From: JANNNF01 sp040385825
GTDB taxonomy: Bacteria; Pseudomonadota; Alphaproteobacteria; Rhodobacterales; Rhodobacteraceae
DNA length: 64,000 bases
Direction: 5' to 3'
Assembly (NCBI GenBank): GCA_040385825.1
Contig: JAZKGQ010000024.1
Location: 22,090 to 86,089 of the forward strand
Numbering within the stretch: position 1 is the stretch's first letter; each line of letters begins with the position of its first letter. Below, piece after piece: positions 18,542 through 28,127 of this stretch. A program made the position numbers and the translations under genes. Below the pieces are notes generated by a model. That model saw only the letters and a program-made list of their open reading frames with translations, was not told the origin of the DNA and did no database searches.

Positions 18542-20159
18542 TCCAGGGTTCCTGATTGCTGGGGGCCAGCGGTTGCCGCCCCAGAATATGGTCCGCCGCC
18601 TTTTCGCCCACCATGATCGACGGCGCGTTCAGGTTGCCATTGGTCACCTGCGGGAAGATCGAGCTGTCGGCCACCCGCAGCCCATCGACCCCGATCACCC
18701 GGCATTCGGGGTCCACCACCGCCATCGGATCATCGCGCCGCCCCATCCGCGCGGTGCCGCAGGGATGATAGGCACTTTCGACATGGTCCTTGATGAACGC
18801 ATCCAGCTCGGCATCGGTCTGCACCGACGCCCCCGGCTGGATTTCGTGTTTCAGATAGGGTTTGAACGCCTCTTGCCCGAAAATCTCGCGCGTCAGGCGA
18901 ATGCAGGTGCGGAAATCCTCCCAGTCACTGGGGTCGGACATATAGTTGAAGCGGATGCGCGGCGCGTCTGCCGGATTGCCCGACCGCAGCGTGACATCGC
19001 CCCGGCTTTTCGACCGCATCGGGCCGACATGCGCCTGAAAGCCATGCCCTTCAGCCGCAGCCTTGCCATCGTAGCGCACGGCAATCGGCAGGAAATGATA
19101 TTGAATATCAGGATATTCCACCCCGATCTTCGAGCGGATGAAGGCGCAGGCCTCGAACTGGTTGCTGGCCCCCAGACCCTTGCCGGTGAACAGCCATTGC
19201 GCCCCGATCATCGCCTTGCCCCAGAGGTTCCAGTACTTGAACAAGGACACCGGCTGGCTGGCCGCGAATTGCAGATACAGCTCCAGATGGTCTTGCAGAT
19301 TGGCCCCCACGCCGGGGCGGTCGGCGACCAAGGGCACGCCATGTCCGGCCAGATGCGCGGCAGGGCCTATTCCCGAAAGCATCAGTATTTTCGGGGTGTT
19401 GATGGATGAAGCTGCCACGATGACCTCACGGTCGGCGCGGATCACCTCGATCACCTCGCCGCGCGAAATCTCGACGCCCACAGCCCGGCCGGCCTCGATG
19501 ATCACCCGCCGCGCGAAGGCGCGGATCACCTGGACATTGCCGGTCGCCTGCGCGGGCCGCAGATAGGCGTTGGCGGCAGACCAGCGCCGCCCCTTCCAGA
19601 TCGTCGCCTCCATCGGGCCAAAACCCTCTTGCTGCTGGCCGTTGTAATCGGCCGTCACCGGATAGCCCGCCTGCGCCCCCGCCTTCAGGAAGGCGCCGAA
19701 CAGCGGGTTGTGGCGCGGGCCACGGGTGATGTGCAGCGGGCCTTTGTCGCCGCGAAAGCTGGGGCCGGACGCGCCATGGGCGTGTTCCATCCGCTGAAAA
19801 TAGGGCAGCACATCGGCATAGGCCCACCCTTGCGCGCCCAGATCGGCCCAGGTGTCGAAATCGCGGGCGTGGCCGCGCACATAGACCATGCCGTTGATCG
19901 ACGACGACCCGCCGATCACCTTGCCGCGCGGGGTGGCCAGCACCCGCCCCCCCAGATGTGGTTCAGGGTCAGACGCAAACCCCCAGTCATAGATCCCCAT
20001 GTTCATCGGATAGGATAGGGCCGCCGGCATCTGGATGAACGGCCCGGCATCGGACCCGCCATGTTCGATGATCGCCACCCGCCGCCCGGCCTCGGCCAGC
20101 CTGTAGGCCAGCGCGCAGCCCGCCGACCCGGCCCCGATGATCACATAATCCGCGTGCAT
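18510..20159 (-). CDS. betA: Choline dehydrogenase
   Basis: A 549 aa GMC-family FAD oxidoreductase converting choline to betaine aldehyde. The FAD Rossmann motif is IIGAGSAGCALAYRLAEAG at the N-terminus. GMC signatures follow at GKVIGGSSSINGMVYVRG and ILMLSGIGPAAHL, and the active-site His lies in SAYHPCGTARMG near residue 463. ATG at 20159 begins right at the FAD fold. It is the last gene of betI-betB-betA, 36 bases after betB. It may be BetI-controlled and membrane-associated as in other bacteria. Confidence 0.94.
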   Translation of the reverse strand: MHADYVIIGAGSAGCALAYRLAEAGRRVAIIEHGGSDAGPFIQMPAALSYPMNMGIYDWGFASDPEPHLGGRVLATPRGKVIGGSSSINGMVYVRGHARDFDTWADLGAQGWAYADVLPYFQRMEHAHGASGPSFRGDKGPLHITRGPRHNPLFGAFLKAGAQAGYPVTADYNGQQQEGFGPMEATIWKGRRWSAANAYLRPAQATGNVQVIRAFARRVIIEAGRAVGVEISRGEVIEVIRADREVIVAASSINTPKILMLSGIGPAAHLAGHGVPLVADRPGVGANLQDHLELYLQFAASQPVSLFKYWNLWGKAMIGAQWLFTGKGLGASNQFEACAFIRSKIGVEYPDIQYHFLPIAVRYDGKAAAEGHGFQAHVGPMRSKSRGDVTLRSGNPADAPRIRFNYMSDPSDWEDFRTCIRLTREIFGQEAFKPYLKHEIQPGASVQTDAELDAFIKDHVESAYHPCGTARMGRRDDPMAVVDPECRVIGVDGLRVADSSIFPQVTNGNLNAPSIMVGEKAADHILGRQPLAPSNQEPWINPDWRVSQR

Positions 20160-20195
20160 TCTTTTATCTTCTCTGTTTATCAACGGGTTGAGGTG

Positions 20196-21647
20196 TCAGT
20201 ACGGGGCGTCCACCGGCCCCATGCCGACATAGACCGATTTGACCTGGGTATAATGCGCGACCGCCGCATGGCCGTTTTCGCGGCCCACGCCACTGGCCTT
20301 CACGCCGCCAAACGGGGCTTCCACCGGGGTCAGGTTATAGGCGTTGATCCAGCAGGTGCCCGCCTGCAAAGCCCCGATCACCCGGTGCGCGCGGGTCAGA
20401 TCGGCGGTGAACACCCCCGCCGCCAGACCGAATTCGCTGGCGTTGGCGCGGGCAACGGCCTCGTCTTCGCTGTCGAAATCCAAGACCGCCATCACCGGGC
20501 CGAACACTTCTTCGCGGGCAAGGGTCATGTCGTCGGTCACATCGGCAAAGACCGTCGGCTGCACGAAACAGCCCGAATCCCCCGCCCTGCCGCCGCCGCA
20601 AATCAGCGTCGCCCCTTCGGCCTTGGCAGTCTCCATATAGCCCAAAACTTTGGCCAACTGCCCGTCAGACACCAGCGGCCCCATTTGCGTCGCCAGATCC
20701 AGCGGGTCGCCCAAGGTGATTCCCGCCGTCCGCGCCGCCAGACGTTCCAGAAACCGCGCCTTGATGCCCTTTTGCACGAAAACGCGAGTGCCATTGCTGC
20801 AGACCTGGCCCGCAGAATAGAAATTCCCCAGCATTGCCGCACCAACGGCGTCTTCCACGCTGGCATCGTCGAACACCAGAATCGGGGATTTGCCGCCCAG
20901 TTCCATCGTCACATGCCGCACGCCAGCCGCCGCCGCCGCATAGACTTTGCGCCCGGTCGGCACCGATCCGGTCAGCGAAACCTTGGCGACCCGCGCGTCG
21001 GTGACCAAGGCCCCGCCAACCGCGCCACGCCCCTGCACCACGTTGAACAGACCCGCAGGCAGGCCCGCCTCGATGAAGATCTCGGCCAGTTTCAGCGCGC
21101 CCAAGGGGGTCACTTCCGACGGTTTGAACACCATCGCATTGCCAAGCGCCAAGGCCGGCGCGGACTTCCAGCAGGCGATCTGCGAGGGGTAATTCCACGC
21201 GCCAATGCCGACACAGACCCCCAAAGGCTCGCGCAGCGTGTAGACGAAATCGCGCCCCAAGGGGATGGTTTCGCCCACGACGGTCGGGGCCAGCCCGGCA
21301 AAATACTCCAGCGCATCGGCCCCCGAGGGCCAGTCCGCCACCAGCGTTTCCTGCAACGGCTTGCCGGTATCCAGCGTTTCCAGCCGGGCCAGATCCTCGT
21401 TGCGCGCACGGATCAGGTCCGCCGCCCGCCGCAAGATCCGCGCGCGATCCACCGGGCGCGTCGCAGCCCACGCCCCTTGCGCCCGCGTGGCCGAGGCCAG
21501 GGCCGCCTCGACAATCGCAGGCGTAGCCTCGTGCAAAACGGCGATCACTTCGCCGGTGGCGGGATAGATCACTTCGATCGCAGCGCCTGCCTCATCCTCG
21601 ATATAGTGGCCGTTCACAAAATGCGACGCTACTGGTTGTGATTTCAT
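20196..21647 (-). CDS. betB: Betaine aldehyde dehydrogenase
   Basis: A 483 aa NAD(P)-dependent aldehyde dehydrogenase that oxidises betaine aldehyde to glycine betaine. The catalytic Glu is in TMELGGKSPI (~249) and the nucleophilic Cys in SAGQVCSNGTRVF (~283). The NAD-binding turn TGSVPTGRKV is present. The C-terminal VKASGVGRENG is typical of BetB. It overlaps the end of betI by four bases (translational coupling), and betA follows it. Confidence 0.95.
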   Translation of the reverse strand: MKSQPVASHFVNGHYIEDEAGAAIEVIYPATGEVIAVLHEATPAIVEAALASATRAQGAWAATRPVDRARILRRAADLIRARNEDLARLETLDTGKPLQETLVADWPSGADALEYFAGLAPTVVGETIPLGRDFVYTLREPLGVCVGIGAWNYPSQIACWKSAPALALGNAMVFKPSEVTPLGALKLAEIFIEAGLPAGLFNVVQGRGAVGGALVTDARVAKVSLTGSVPTGRKVYAAAAAGVRHVTMELGGKSPILVFDDASVEDAVGAAMLGNFYSAGQVCSNGTRVFVQKGIKARFLERLAARTAGITLGDPLDLATQMGPLVSDGQLAKVLGYMETAKAEGATLICGGGRAGDSGCFVQPTVFADVTDDMTLAREEVFGPVMAVLDFDSEDEAVARANASEFGLAAGVFTADLTRAHRVIGALQAGTCWINAYNLTPVEAPFGGVKASGVGRENGHAAVAHYTQVKSVYVGMGPVDAPY

Positions 21648-22228
21648 GCCGTAAACCCTTCCAATTGCTGCGACAGGTAATCCAGTGCCACCGCCACAGC
21701 AGAGGCCGCATCCGGCGGCCCCGATTTCAACCCTTCGCGCAGGTACAGCCCGTCTATCAACGCGCCCAGACCTGTCGCCACCATCGCCGCCCGGTCGCCC
21801 GCCAGCCCCCGCAAATTCGCCAGCAGGTTCGACTGCAACCGGCCCTGATAGATCGCAAGCAGCCGCTTTGCCTCGGGCACCGTCTGCGCCAGCACCCAGA
21901 AATTCAGCCAGGCCCCCACTGTTTCGCGGCGGAAATTGCCCGCCGAAAACGAGGCCCGCAGAATCGCCCGCAGCCGCGCCTCCGGCCCTTCGGCCACCGC
22001 CAGCGCCCCCCGCACCTCGGCGCCGTACAGGGTCAGGACATGGCGCATCGCGGCCAGAAACATCTCTTCCTTGCTGCCGAAATAGTGATGCGCCAGCGCC
22101 GACGACATGCCCGCCCGCTTGGCGATCTGGCTGACCGTCACATCCAAAGACCCCGCCCGCCCGATCTCGGTGATCGTGGCTTTGACGAGCGCCGCCTTTC
22201 GGATAGGCTCCATCCCAAGCTTCGGCAT
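21644..22228 (-). CDS. betI: TetR-family repressor of choline genes
   Basis: A 194 aa regulator. The N-terminal TetR helix-turn-helix (VSQIAKRAGMSSALAHHYFGSKEEMF) is preceded by MPKLGMEPIRKAALV, the characteristic BetI opening, so the ATG at 22228 is chosen over an in-frame start at 22252. The C-terminal domain should bind choline and release DNA. A 20-bp imperfect palindrome at 22277-22296, in the divergent space to choX, is the likely operator, so BetI would control both betIBA and choXWV. Confidence 0.92.
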   Translation of the reverse strand: MPKLGMEPIRKAALVKATITEIGRAGSLDVTVSQIAKRAGMSSALAHHYFGSKEEMFLAAMRHVLTLYGAEVRGALAVAEGPEARLRAILRASFSAGNFRRETVGAWLNFWVLAQTVPEAKRLLAIYQGRLQSNLLANLRGLAGDRAAMVATGLGALIDGLYLREGLKSGPPDAASAVAVALDYLSQQLEGFTA

Positions 22229-22276
22229 CGGTGCGGCCCCTTCAGAAAACACTTGCCAAACCGAATAAGCGTGAAG

Positions 22277-22296
22277 TTTATTGACTCGTCAATCAA
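22277..22296. promoter_or_regulatory. BetI operator candidate
   Basis: TTTATTGAC-TC-GTCAATCAA is a palindrome with 9-base arms and one mismatch, in the 88-base space between divergent betI and choX. It resembles the ATTGA-rich operators known for BetI. Confidence 0.75.
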
Positions 22297-22316
22297 CAAA
22301 AACCGGGGAGTATCCA

Positions 22317-23237
22317 ATGACCTTCAAATCCGCTCTGCTGGCGACGACGGCAGTCCTTGCGATGTCGTCGTCCGCCTTCGCCCAAGTCTGCGACAAAGTG
22401 ACGTTTTCCGATGTGGGCTGGACCGACATCACCGTGACCACTTCGGCCACCAAGCAGGTGCTCGAAGCCCTTGGCTATGAGGTCGATGTGAAGATCCTGG
22501 CGGTGCCGGTGACGTTCCAGTCGCTGGAAACCGGCGATATCGACGTGTTCCTGGGCAACTGGATGCCCGCCCAGCAAGGCGCGATCCAGCCCTACCTCGA
22601 CAGCGGCACCATCGAAGTGGTCAGCACCAACCTCGAAGGCACCAAGTACACGCTCGCCGTGCCGACCTATCTGTATGACAAGGGCCTGAAAACCTACGCC
22701 GATGTGGCCAAGTTCAAGGACGAGCTGGAAGGCAAGATCTATGGCATTGAGGCCGGCAATGAAGGCAACGGCTATCTGATATCGCTGACCGAGGCCGGCA
22801 AGGCGTTTGAAGGCATGGAAGTGGTCGAAAGCTCGGAACAGGGCATGCTGGCGCAGGTGTCGCGCAACTATCCCGACCAGAAGGGCATCGTCTTCCTTGG
22901 CTGGGAACCGCATCCGATGAACGCCAACTTCGATCTGAAATATCTGAGCGGCGGCGAAGATTTCTTTGGCGGCGAAGGCGTGGTGCAGACCGTGGCCCGC
23001 AAGGGCTATGCGGCCGAATGCCCGAACATCGCCAAGCTGCTGACCAACCAGAAGTTCAGCCTGCCGATGGAAAACGAGATCATGGGCAAGATCCTTGACG
23101 GTGGCGAAGACGCCGATGACGCCGTTTCCGCCTGGATCAAGGCCAACCCCGCAACCCTGGACACCTGGCTTGCCGGCGTGACCACCAAGGATGGCGGCGA
23201 CGGTCTGCCCGCGGTCAAGGCGGCCTTCGGCCTCTGA
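22317..23237 (+). CDS. choX: Choline/betaine ABC transporter binding protein
   Basis: A 306 aa periplasmic binding protein with a signal peptide cut after SSAFA. The mature N-terminus VCDKVTFSDVGWTDITVTTS and the later GDIDVFLGNWMPAQQG are hallmarks of the OpuAC/ChoX fold, whose aromatic residues cage the quaternary amine. The start is ATG after GGGGAG; the in-frame codon at 22281 lies inside the BetI operator. The gene is divergent from betI and first in choXWV. A hairpin immediately downstream probably favours high ChoX output over the permease genes. Confidence 0.94.
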   Translation: MTFKSALLATTAVLAMSSSAFAQVCDKVTFSDVGWTDITVTTSATKQVLEALGYEVDVKILAVPVTFQSLETGDIDVFLGNWMPAQQGAIQPYLDSGTIEVVSTNLEGTKYTLAVPTYLYDKGLKTYADVAKFKDELEGKIYGIEAGNEGNGYLISLTEAGKAFEGMEVVESSEQGMLAQVSRNYPDQKGIVFLGWEPHPMNANFDLKYLSGGEDFFGGEGVVQTVARKGYAAECPNIAKLLTNQKFSLPMENEIMGKILDGGEDADDAVSAWIKANPATLDTWLAGVTTKDGGDGLPAVKAAFGL

Positions 23238-23243
23238 TCTCGC

Positions 23244-23270
23244 AAAGGGCGGCGTCACGGCCGCCCTTTT
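23244..23270 (+). terminator. Intercistronic hairpin after choX
   Basis: AAAGGGCGGC (23244-23253) pairs with GCCGCCCTTT (23260-23269), followed by T. It lies between the binding protein and permease genes and would attenuate read-through or stabilise choX mRNA. Confidence 0.75.
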
Positions 23271-23305
23271 CACTTTCAGCCCTGCGACGCGGAGACAGAC
23301 CCCGG

Positions 23306-24139
23306 ATGGAATGGTTGACCGACTACAAGCTGCCTGTGGGCGAATATTCACAGGCCGTCGTAAAATGGCTTCAGGCCAACGCCAAGGGCGTGTTTGACGG
23401 CATCAACTGGCTGATGGACGGGGTGATCGAGGCCCTGCTCTGGGTGATGATCACCATTCCCGCCCCGGTGATGATCGCCATTCTTGTCGGGCTGACCTGG
23501 TATCTGCAACGCAAATGGCAACCGGTGCTGATCGTGCTGATCGGTTCCCTTTTCGTCCTGAACCAGGGCTATTGGGAAGCCACGATGGAAAGCATGACGC
23601 TGATCCTGCTGTCTTGTGCCACCTGCATGGCCATCGGGGTGCCCATCGGCATCAAGGCCGCCCATTCGCCGCGGTTCTTTTCCTTCATCCGTCCGATCCT
23701 TGATCTGATGCAGACGCTCCCCTCGTTCGTCTACCTGATTCCGGCCATCATCTTCTTTGGTCTGGGCATGGTGCCGGGCCTGATTTCCACCGTGATCTTC
23801 GTGCTGCCCGCCCCGATCCGCGCCACGCAACTGGGCATCTCGACCACCCCCGTCGCGCTGATCGAGGCCGCCACCGCCTTTGGGTCCACCCCGCGGCAGA
23901 CGCTGTGGAAGGTGGAATTGCCCTGGGCGCTGCCGCAGATCATGGCGGGGCTGACGCAATCCATCATGCTGTCGCTGTCGATGGTGGTGATTGCCGCCAT
24001 GGTCGGGGCCAACGGCCTGGGCGTGCCGGTGCTGCGCGCCCTGGGATCATCCAACCCCAAACTCGGTTTTGAATCGGGTTTCGTCATTGTCGTGGTCGCC
24101 GTGATGCTGGACCGCATGTTGAAGCTGGAGCGCCGCTGA
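23306..24139 (+). CDS. choW: Choline ABC transporter permease
   Basis: A 277 aa inner-membrane permease with about six helices. The cytoplasmic coupling loop is recognisable as IEAATAFGSTPRQTLWKVELPWALPQI, split around the EAA motif and its following Gly. It pairs with ChoV, whose start overlaps its stop by one base (TGATG). Length and order match the ChoW/ProW family. Confidence 0.94.
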   Translation: MEWLTDYKLPVGEYSQAVVKWLQANAKGVFDGINWLMDGVIEALLWVMITIPAPVMIAILVGLTWYLQRKWQPVLIVLIGSLFVLNQGYWEATMESMTLILLSCATCMAIGVPIGIKAAHSPRFFSFIRPILDLMQTLPSFVYLIPAIIFFGLGMVPGLISTVIFVLPAPIRATQLGISTTPVALIEAATAFGSTPRQTLWKVELPWALPQIMAGLTQSIMLSLSMVVIAAMVGANGLGVPVLRALGSSNPKLGFESGFVIVVVAVMLDRMLKLERR

Positions 24140-25167
24140 TGACCCTTCCCGCCGTCGAATTTGACCGCGTTTCCATCGTGTTCGGTGACCATCCCGACCG
24201 CGCCCTGCCCTTGATGGACAAGGGCCAGTCCCGGTCCGAGGTGCAGCAGCAATGCGGCCAGATCCTGGGCGTGCATGAATGCTCGCTGACCGTCGCCACC
24301 GGCGAGATTCTGGTGCTGATGGGCCTGTCGGGGTCCGGCAAATCCACCCTTCTGCGCGGCGTCAACGCGCTGAACCCCGTGGTGCGCGGCGAGGTGCGGG
24401 TGTCGGATGGCGACAAGATGGTGTCCGTCACCAAGGCCGATCCCGAAACCCTGCGCAAACTGCGCCTGACCCGCATCGCCATGGTGTTTCAGCAGTTCGG
24501 CCTTCTGCCCTGGCGGTCGGTGCGCGAAAACGTGGGCCTGGGTCTGGAACTTGCAGGCCAGACCCCGGATCAACGCCGCGCCAAGGTCGAAGAGCAACTG
24601 GCGCTGGTGAACCTGACGCAATGGGCCGACCGCAAGGTGGGCGAATTGTCTGGCGGCATGCAGCAACGCGTGGGCCTTGCCCGCGCCTTCGTGACCGACG
24701 CGCCGATCCTGCTGATGGATGAACCCTTCTCGGCGCTGGACCCGCTGATCCGGGCGCGGTTGCAGGACGAACTGCTTGATCTGCAAGCCAAACTCAAACG
24801 CACGATCATCTTCGTCAGCCACGATCTGGACGAGGCCTTCAAGCTGGGCAACCGCATCGCCCTGATGGAAGGCGGCCGCATCGTACAGATCGGCACCGCG
24901 CGCGACATCATCGCCAATCCTGTGTCGGAATATGTCGCCGATTTCGTGGCCCATATGAACCCGCTGACCGTGCTGACCGCGCGCGATGTGATGGAACCGG
25001 GTGAAACCGGGGCCAGCCTGTCGGTCGATTGCGAAACCCCGGTCAAGACGGTGATGGAGGCCATGCGCGACGGTGCCGCCGAGATTGCCGTCACCGAAAA
25101 CGGCGCGCGTGTCGGCGTGCTGCGGGCGGGCTATGTGATGGGCCGTCTGATCAACCCGCGGGGCTAA
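24139..25167 (+). CDS. choV: Choline ABC transporter ATP-binding protein
   Basis: A 342 aa ATPase. Walker A is GLSGSGKST, the signature is LSGGMQQRVGL, and Walker B is ILLMDEPFSALDP, with the switch His in FVSHDLDEAF. After residue ~270 a CBS-like C-terminal stretch is present, as in ProV-type osmoprotectant ATPases. Its start overlaps the choW stop. A double hairpin follows before the convergent topA. Confidence 0.95.
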   Translation: MTLPAVEFDRVSIVFGDHPDRALPLMDKGQSRSEVQQQCGQILGVHECSLTVATGEILVLMGLSGSGKSTLLRGVNALNPVVRGEVRVSDGDKMVSVTKADPETLRKLRLTRIAMVFQQFGLLPWRSVRENVGLGLELAGQTPDQRRAKVEEQLALVNLTQWADRKVGELSGGMQQRVGLARAFVTDAPILLMDEPFSALDPLIRARLQDELLDLQAKLKRTIIFVSHDLDEAFKLGNRIALMEGGRIVQIGTARDIIANPVSEYVADFVAHMNPLTVLTARDVMEPGETGASLSVDCETPVKTVMEAMRDGAAEIAVTENGARVGVLRAGYVMGRLINPRG

Positions 25168-25224
25168 GCCCCTAAAACTTATCTAAAATTTGCATCCTCT
25201 GTGCATAAGTATCCCACGGGGGAA

Positions 25225-25273
25225 GAGTCATTGGCGGCCCGCCAATGACTCGGTGGGGGTGTGAAACCCCCAC
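25225..25273. terminator. Double hairpin between choV and topA
   Basis: A 12-bp perfect stem (25225-25236 with 25240-25251, loop GCC) is followed directly by an 8-bp stem (GTGGGGGT 25253-25260 with ACCCCCAC 25266-25273). There is no T-tract. It sits between convergent genes and could act in both directions. Confidence 0.65.
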
Positions 25274-25297
25274 TCCTCCATCGGCAACCGTCGCGCC

Positions 25298-28042
25298 TTA
25301 CTCCGAGGCGACCTTCTTCACAACCGCCTTCTTCGCCGGGGCCTTCTTCACCGCTGCCGTCTTGGCAGGCACCTTCTTGGCAGGCGCTTTCTTGACAGCC
25401 GCTTTCGCAGCCGCAGGCTTGGCTGCCGCCTTCTTCGCCGGGGCCTTCTTGCCCTTGCCCGCCTTCTCGGCCACCAGAACAAGCGCCTCCTCCAGCGTCA
25501 CTTCTTCCGGCACCAATTCCTTCGGCAGGGTCGCATTGACCTTGCCCCACTTCACATACGGCCCGTAACGCCCCGGCATGACAGAGATTTCTCCGCCATC
25601 GGGATGCTCGCCCAGCACTTTCAACGGACCCGCCGCCGGGGCAGCGCCGCGCCGGCCGGCGGCTTTCAGCGCCAGAACCTCGACCGCGCGGTTCATGCCG
25701 ATGGTGAACACTTCCTCGACATCGGAAATATTCGCATAGGCCGACCCGTGTTTCACATAAGGCCCGAACCGCCCGATACCGGCCTCGACCAGCACGCCAT
25801 CCTCGGGGTGCATGCCCACCGGGCGCGGCAGGTTCAGCAGGTCCAGCGCGCGGTCCAGCGTGATGCTGTCCGGTCCCCAGCCTTTCGGCAGGCTGGCGCG
25901 GCCCGGTTTGGGCTGTTCTTCGGTCGCCTCGCCGCGCTGCACATAGGGGCCAAAACGGCCGGCCCGAACAGAGATTGGCAGGCCCGCGTCGTCCAGCCCA
26001 AGGATCTTGCCATCGACCGACCCGCCTTCATCGCCGCCCGAAATGGGCCGGGTGTAACGGCATTCGGGATAGTTGCCGCAGCCGATGAAGGCCCCGCCCG
26101 ACCGCGCGGTTTTCAGGTGCAGCCGCCCTGACCCGCAGGTCGGGCAGATGCGCGGGTCGGACCCATCCTCGCGCAGCGGGTACAGATGCGGCGACAGAAA
26201 ATCATCAATCTTTTCCAGCACTTCACTGATCCGCAGATCCGCCGTCTCGGCAATCGCCGCCGAGAAATCGCGCCAGAACCGGGCCAGCACGTCCTTGTAA
26301 TTGCGCTCCCCTGCCGACACGTCGTCAAGCTGGGTTTCCAGATCGGCGGTGAAGTCATATTCCACGTAACGGCGGAAAAAGTTGGTCAGAAACGCCGTGA
26401 CCAGCCGCCCCTTGTCTTCTGGGAACAGGCGGTTCTTGTCCTTGCGGACATATTCGCGGTCCTGAATCGTGGTGATCACGCTTGCATAGGTGGACGGGCG
26501 CCCGATGCCCAGTTCTTCCATCCGCTTGACCAGCGTGGCCTCGGAATAGCGGGCGGGCGGTTGAGTGTGGCTCTGGCTGGCCATCACCGCGCCATCCGGG
26601 CTGATCACGGCTGTCTTCAGGCGCCGCAGCGCGGGCTTTCCGGCCTCGATCAGGTCGAAATCATCCTTGTCCGCCGTTGCGGCCTCTTTGGAAAACGCGG
26701 CCTCGAAGGCGCCTTTGCGCGGGGTGGCGGGTTCGCCCTGCATGATCTGCGGCAGGCGGGCATCCTCGCCTTCCTCGTCGTCACGGCCTTCCTCGTAAAC
26801 CTTGAGAAAGCCGTCGAACAGCACCACTTGCCCCGTGGCACGCAAGATCACCTGCCCGTCCGGGCTGGCGACATCGACGGTGGTGCGTTCCATCCGGGCG
26901 GCGGCCATCTGGCTGGCAATGGTGCGTTTCCAGATCAGATCGTACAATTTCCGCTGGTCGGCCTCGGTCAGGCGCAGGCTTTCGGGCGCTGCCGACATTT
27001 CGGTCGGGCGGATACATTCATGCGCTTCCTGCGCGTTTTTCGCCTTGTTCTTGTACATGCGCGGCGCGTCGGGCACATAGGCCGCCCCGAAGCGGTCCTT
27101 GATTTCCGCCCGCGCCGCCATCACCGCCTCGGGGGCCATGTCGATGCCGTCGGTCCGCATATAGGTGATGTGCCCGGCCTCATACAGCCGCTGCGCGGCC
27201 GACATGCAGACCTTGGCCCCCATGCCGAACTTGCGGCTGGCCTCTTGTTGCAGGGTCGAGGTCATGAAGGGCGCCGACGGGTTGCGCGAGGCGGGCTTGG
27301 CCTCGACCGACTGCACCGCCAATGTTCGGGAAGTGACAGCCTGCACCGCCAATTCCGCCGCAGCGGCGGTCGGAATGTCGAATTTGTCCAGCTTCTTGCC
27401 GCCAAGGCTGATCAGCCGAGCCTCAAAATCCTGCCCCCGTGGCGTGGTCAGCGTGGCCGCGACCGACCAGAATTCGCGGGCGCGGAAGGCCTCTATCTCC
27501 ATTTCCCGCTCGACGATCAGGCGCAGGCACACCGACTGCACCCGCCCTGCCGACCGCGACCCCGGCAGCTTGCGCCACAGCACAGGCGACAGGGTGAACC
27601 CCACCAGATAATCCAGCGCGCGCCGCGCGAGGTAGGCGTCCACCAGCGGCTGGTCCACCTGACGCGGATGCTTCATGGCTTCGGTCACCGCGTCCTTGGT
27701 GATGGCGTTGAACGTCACGCGGCTGACGGTCTTGCCCTTCTTCAGGCTGCTGGCCAGCGTTTCCTGCAAGTGCCAGGAAATTGCCTCGCCCTCACGGTCG
27801 GGGTCGGTCGCGAGGATCAGCTCGTTGTCGGTTTTCAGCGCCTCGGTGATGGCGCGAATGTGTTTCTTGCTGTCGGCGGCCACTTCCCAGGTCATGCCGA
27901 AATCATTCTCGGTATCGACCGACCCATCCTTGGCGGGCAGGTCGCGCACATGGCCGTAGGATGCCAGAACGGTGTAGTTCGACCCCAGATACTTGTTGAT
28001 TGTCTTGGCCTTGGCCGGAGATTCGACAACGACAACTGGCAT
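25298..28042 (-). CDS. topA: DNA topoisomerase I
   Basis: A 914 aa type IA topoisomerase that relaxes negative supercoils. The TOPRIM domain begins VVVVESPAKAKTINKYLG and contains LATDPDREGEAISWHL. The catalytic Tyr is in HITYMRTDG near residue 294. A C4 zinc finger (CPTCGSGRLHL, then CGNYPEC) lies near residue 640, and several topoisomerase C-terminal repeats (RFGPYV units) follow. The last ~50 residues are an Ala/Lys-rich tail (KKAPAKKAAAKPA pattern) that probably binds DNA. ATG at 28042 is the canonical start; the open frame to 28204 crosses the dprA end and is rejected. Confidence 0.96.
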   Translation of the reverse strand: MPVVVVESPAKAKTINKYLGSNYTVLASYGHVRDLPAKDGSVDTENDFGMTWEVAADSKKHIRAITEALKTDNELILATDPDREGEAISWHLQETLASSLKKGKTVSRVTFNAITKDAVTEAMKHPRQVDQPLVDAYLARRALDYLVGFTLSPVLWRKLPGSRSAGRVQSVCLRLIVEREMEIEAFRAREFWSVAATLTTPRGQDFEARLISLGGKKLDKFDIPTAAAAELAVQAVTSRTLAVQSVEAKPASRNPSAPFMTSTLQQEASRKFGMGAKVCMSAAQRLYEAGHITYMRTDGIDMAPEAVMAARAEIKDRFGAAYVPDAPRMYKNKAKNAQEAHECIRPTEMSAAPESLRLTEADQRKLYDLIWKRTIASQMAAARMERTTVDVASPDGQVILRATGQVVLFDGFLKVYEEGRDDEEGEDARLPQIMQGEPATPRKGAFEAAFSKEAATADKDDFDLIEAGKPALRRLKTAVISPDGAVMASQSHTQPPARYSEATLVKRMEELGIGRPSTYASVITTIQDREYVRKDKNRLFPEDKGRLVTAFLTNFFRRYVEYDFTADLETQLDDVSAGERNYKDVLARFWRDFSAAIAETADLRISEVLEKIDDFLSPHLYPLREDGSDPRICPTCGSGRLHLKTARSGGAFIGCGNYPECRYTRPISGGDEGGSVDGKILGLDDAGLPISVRAGRFGPYVQRGEATEEQPKPGRASLPKGWGPDSITLDRALDLLNLPRPVGMHPEDGVLVEAGIGRFGPYVKHGSAYANISDVEEVFTIGMNRAVEVLALKAAGRRGAAPAAGPLKVLGEHPDGGEISVMPGRYGPYVKWGKVNATLPKELVPEEVTLEEALVLVAEKAGKGKKAPAKKAAAKPAAAKAAVKKAPAKKVPAKTAAVKKAPAKKAVVKKVASE

Positions 28043-28127
28043 GAAATTCCCTGACCTATCCGCCTGTACAACAGCGCGGCAAGATGGGGCGCAAGCGACA
28101 GGATTGTCAACCGGGACCGTGCGGCTT

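Noticed and set aside
25310..25470. Lys/Ala-rich repeat at the topA 3' end as a separate histone-like gene
   Set aside because: It is in frame with and continuous to topA; such basic tails are common in this enzyme.
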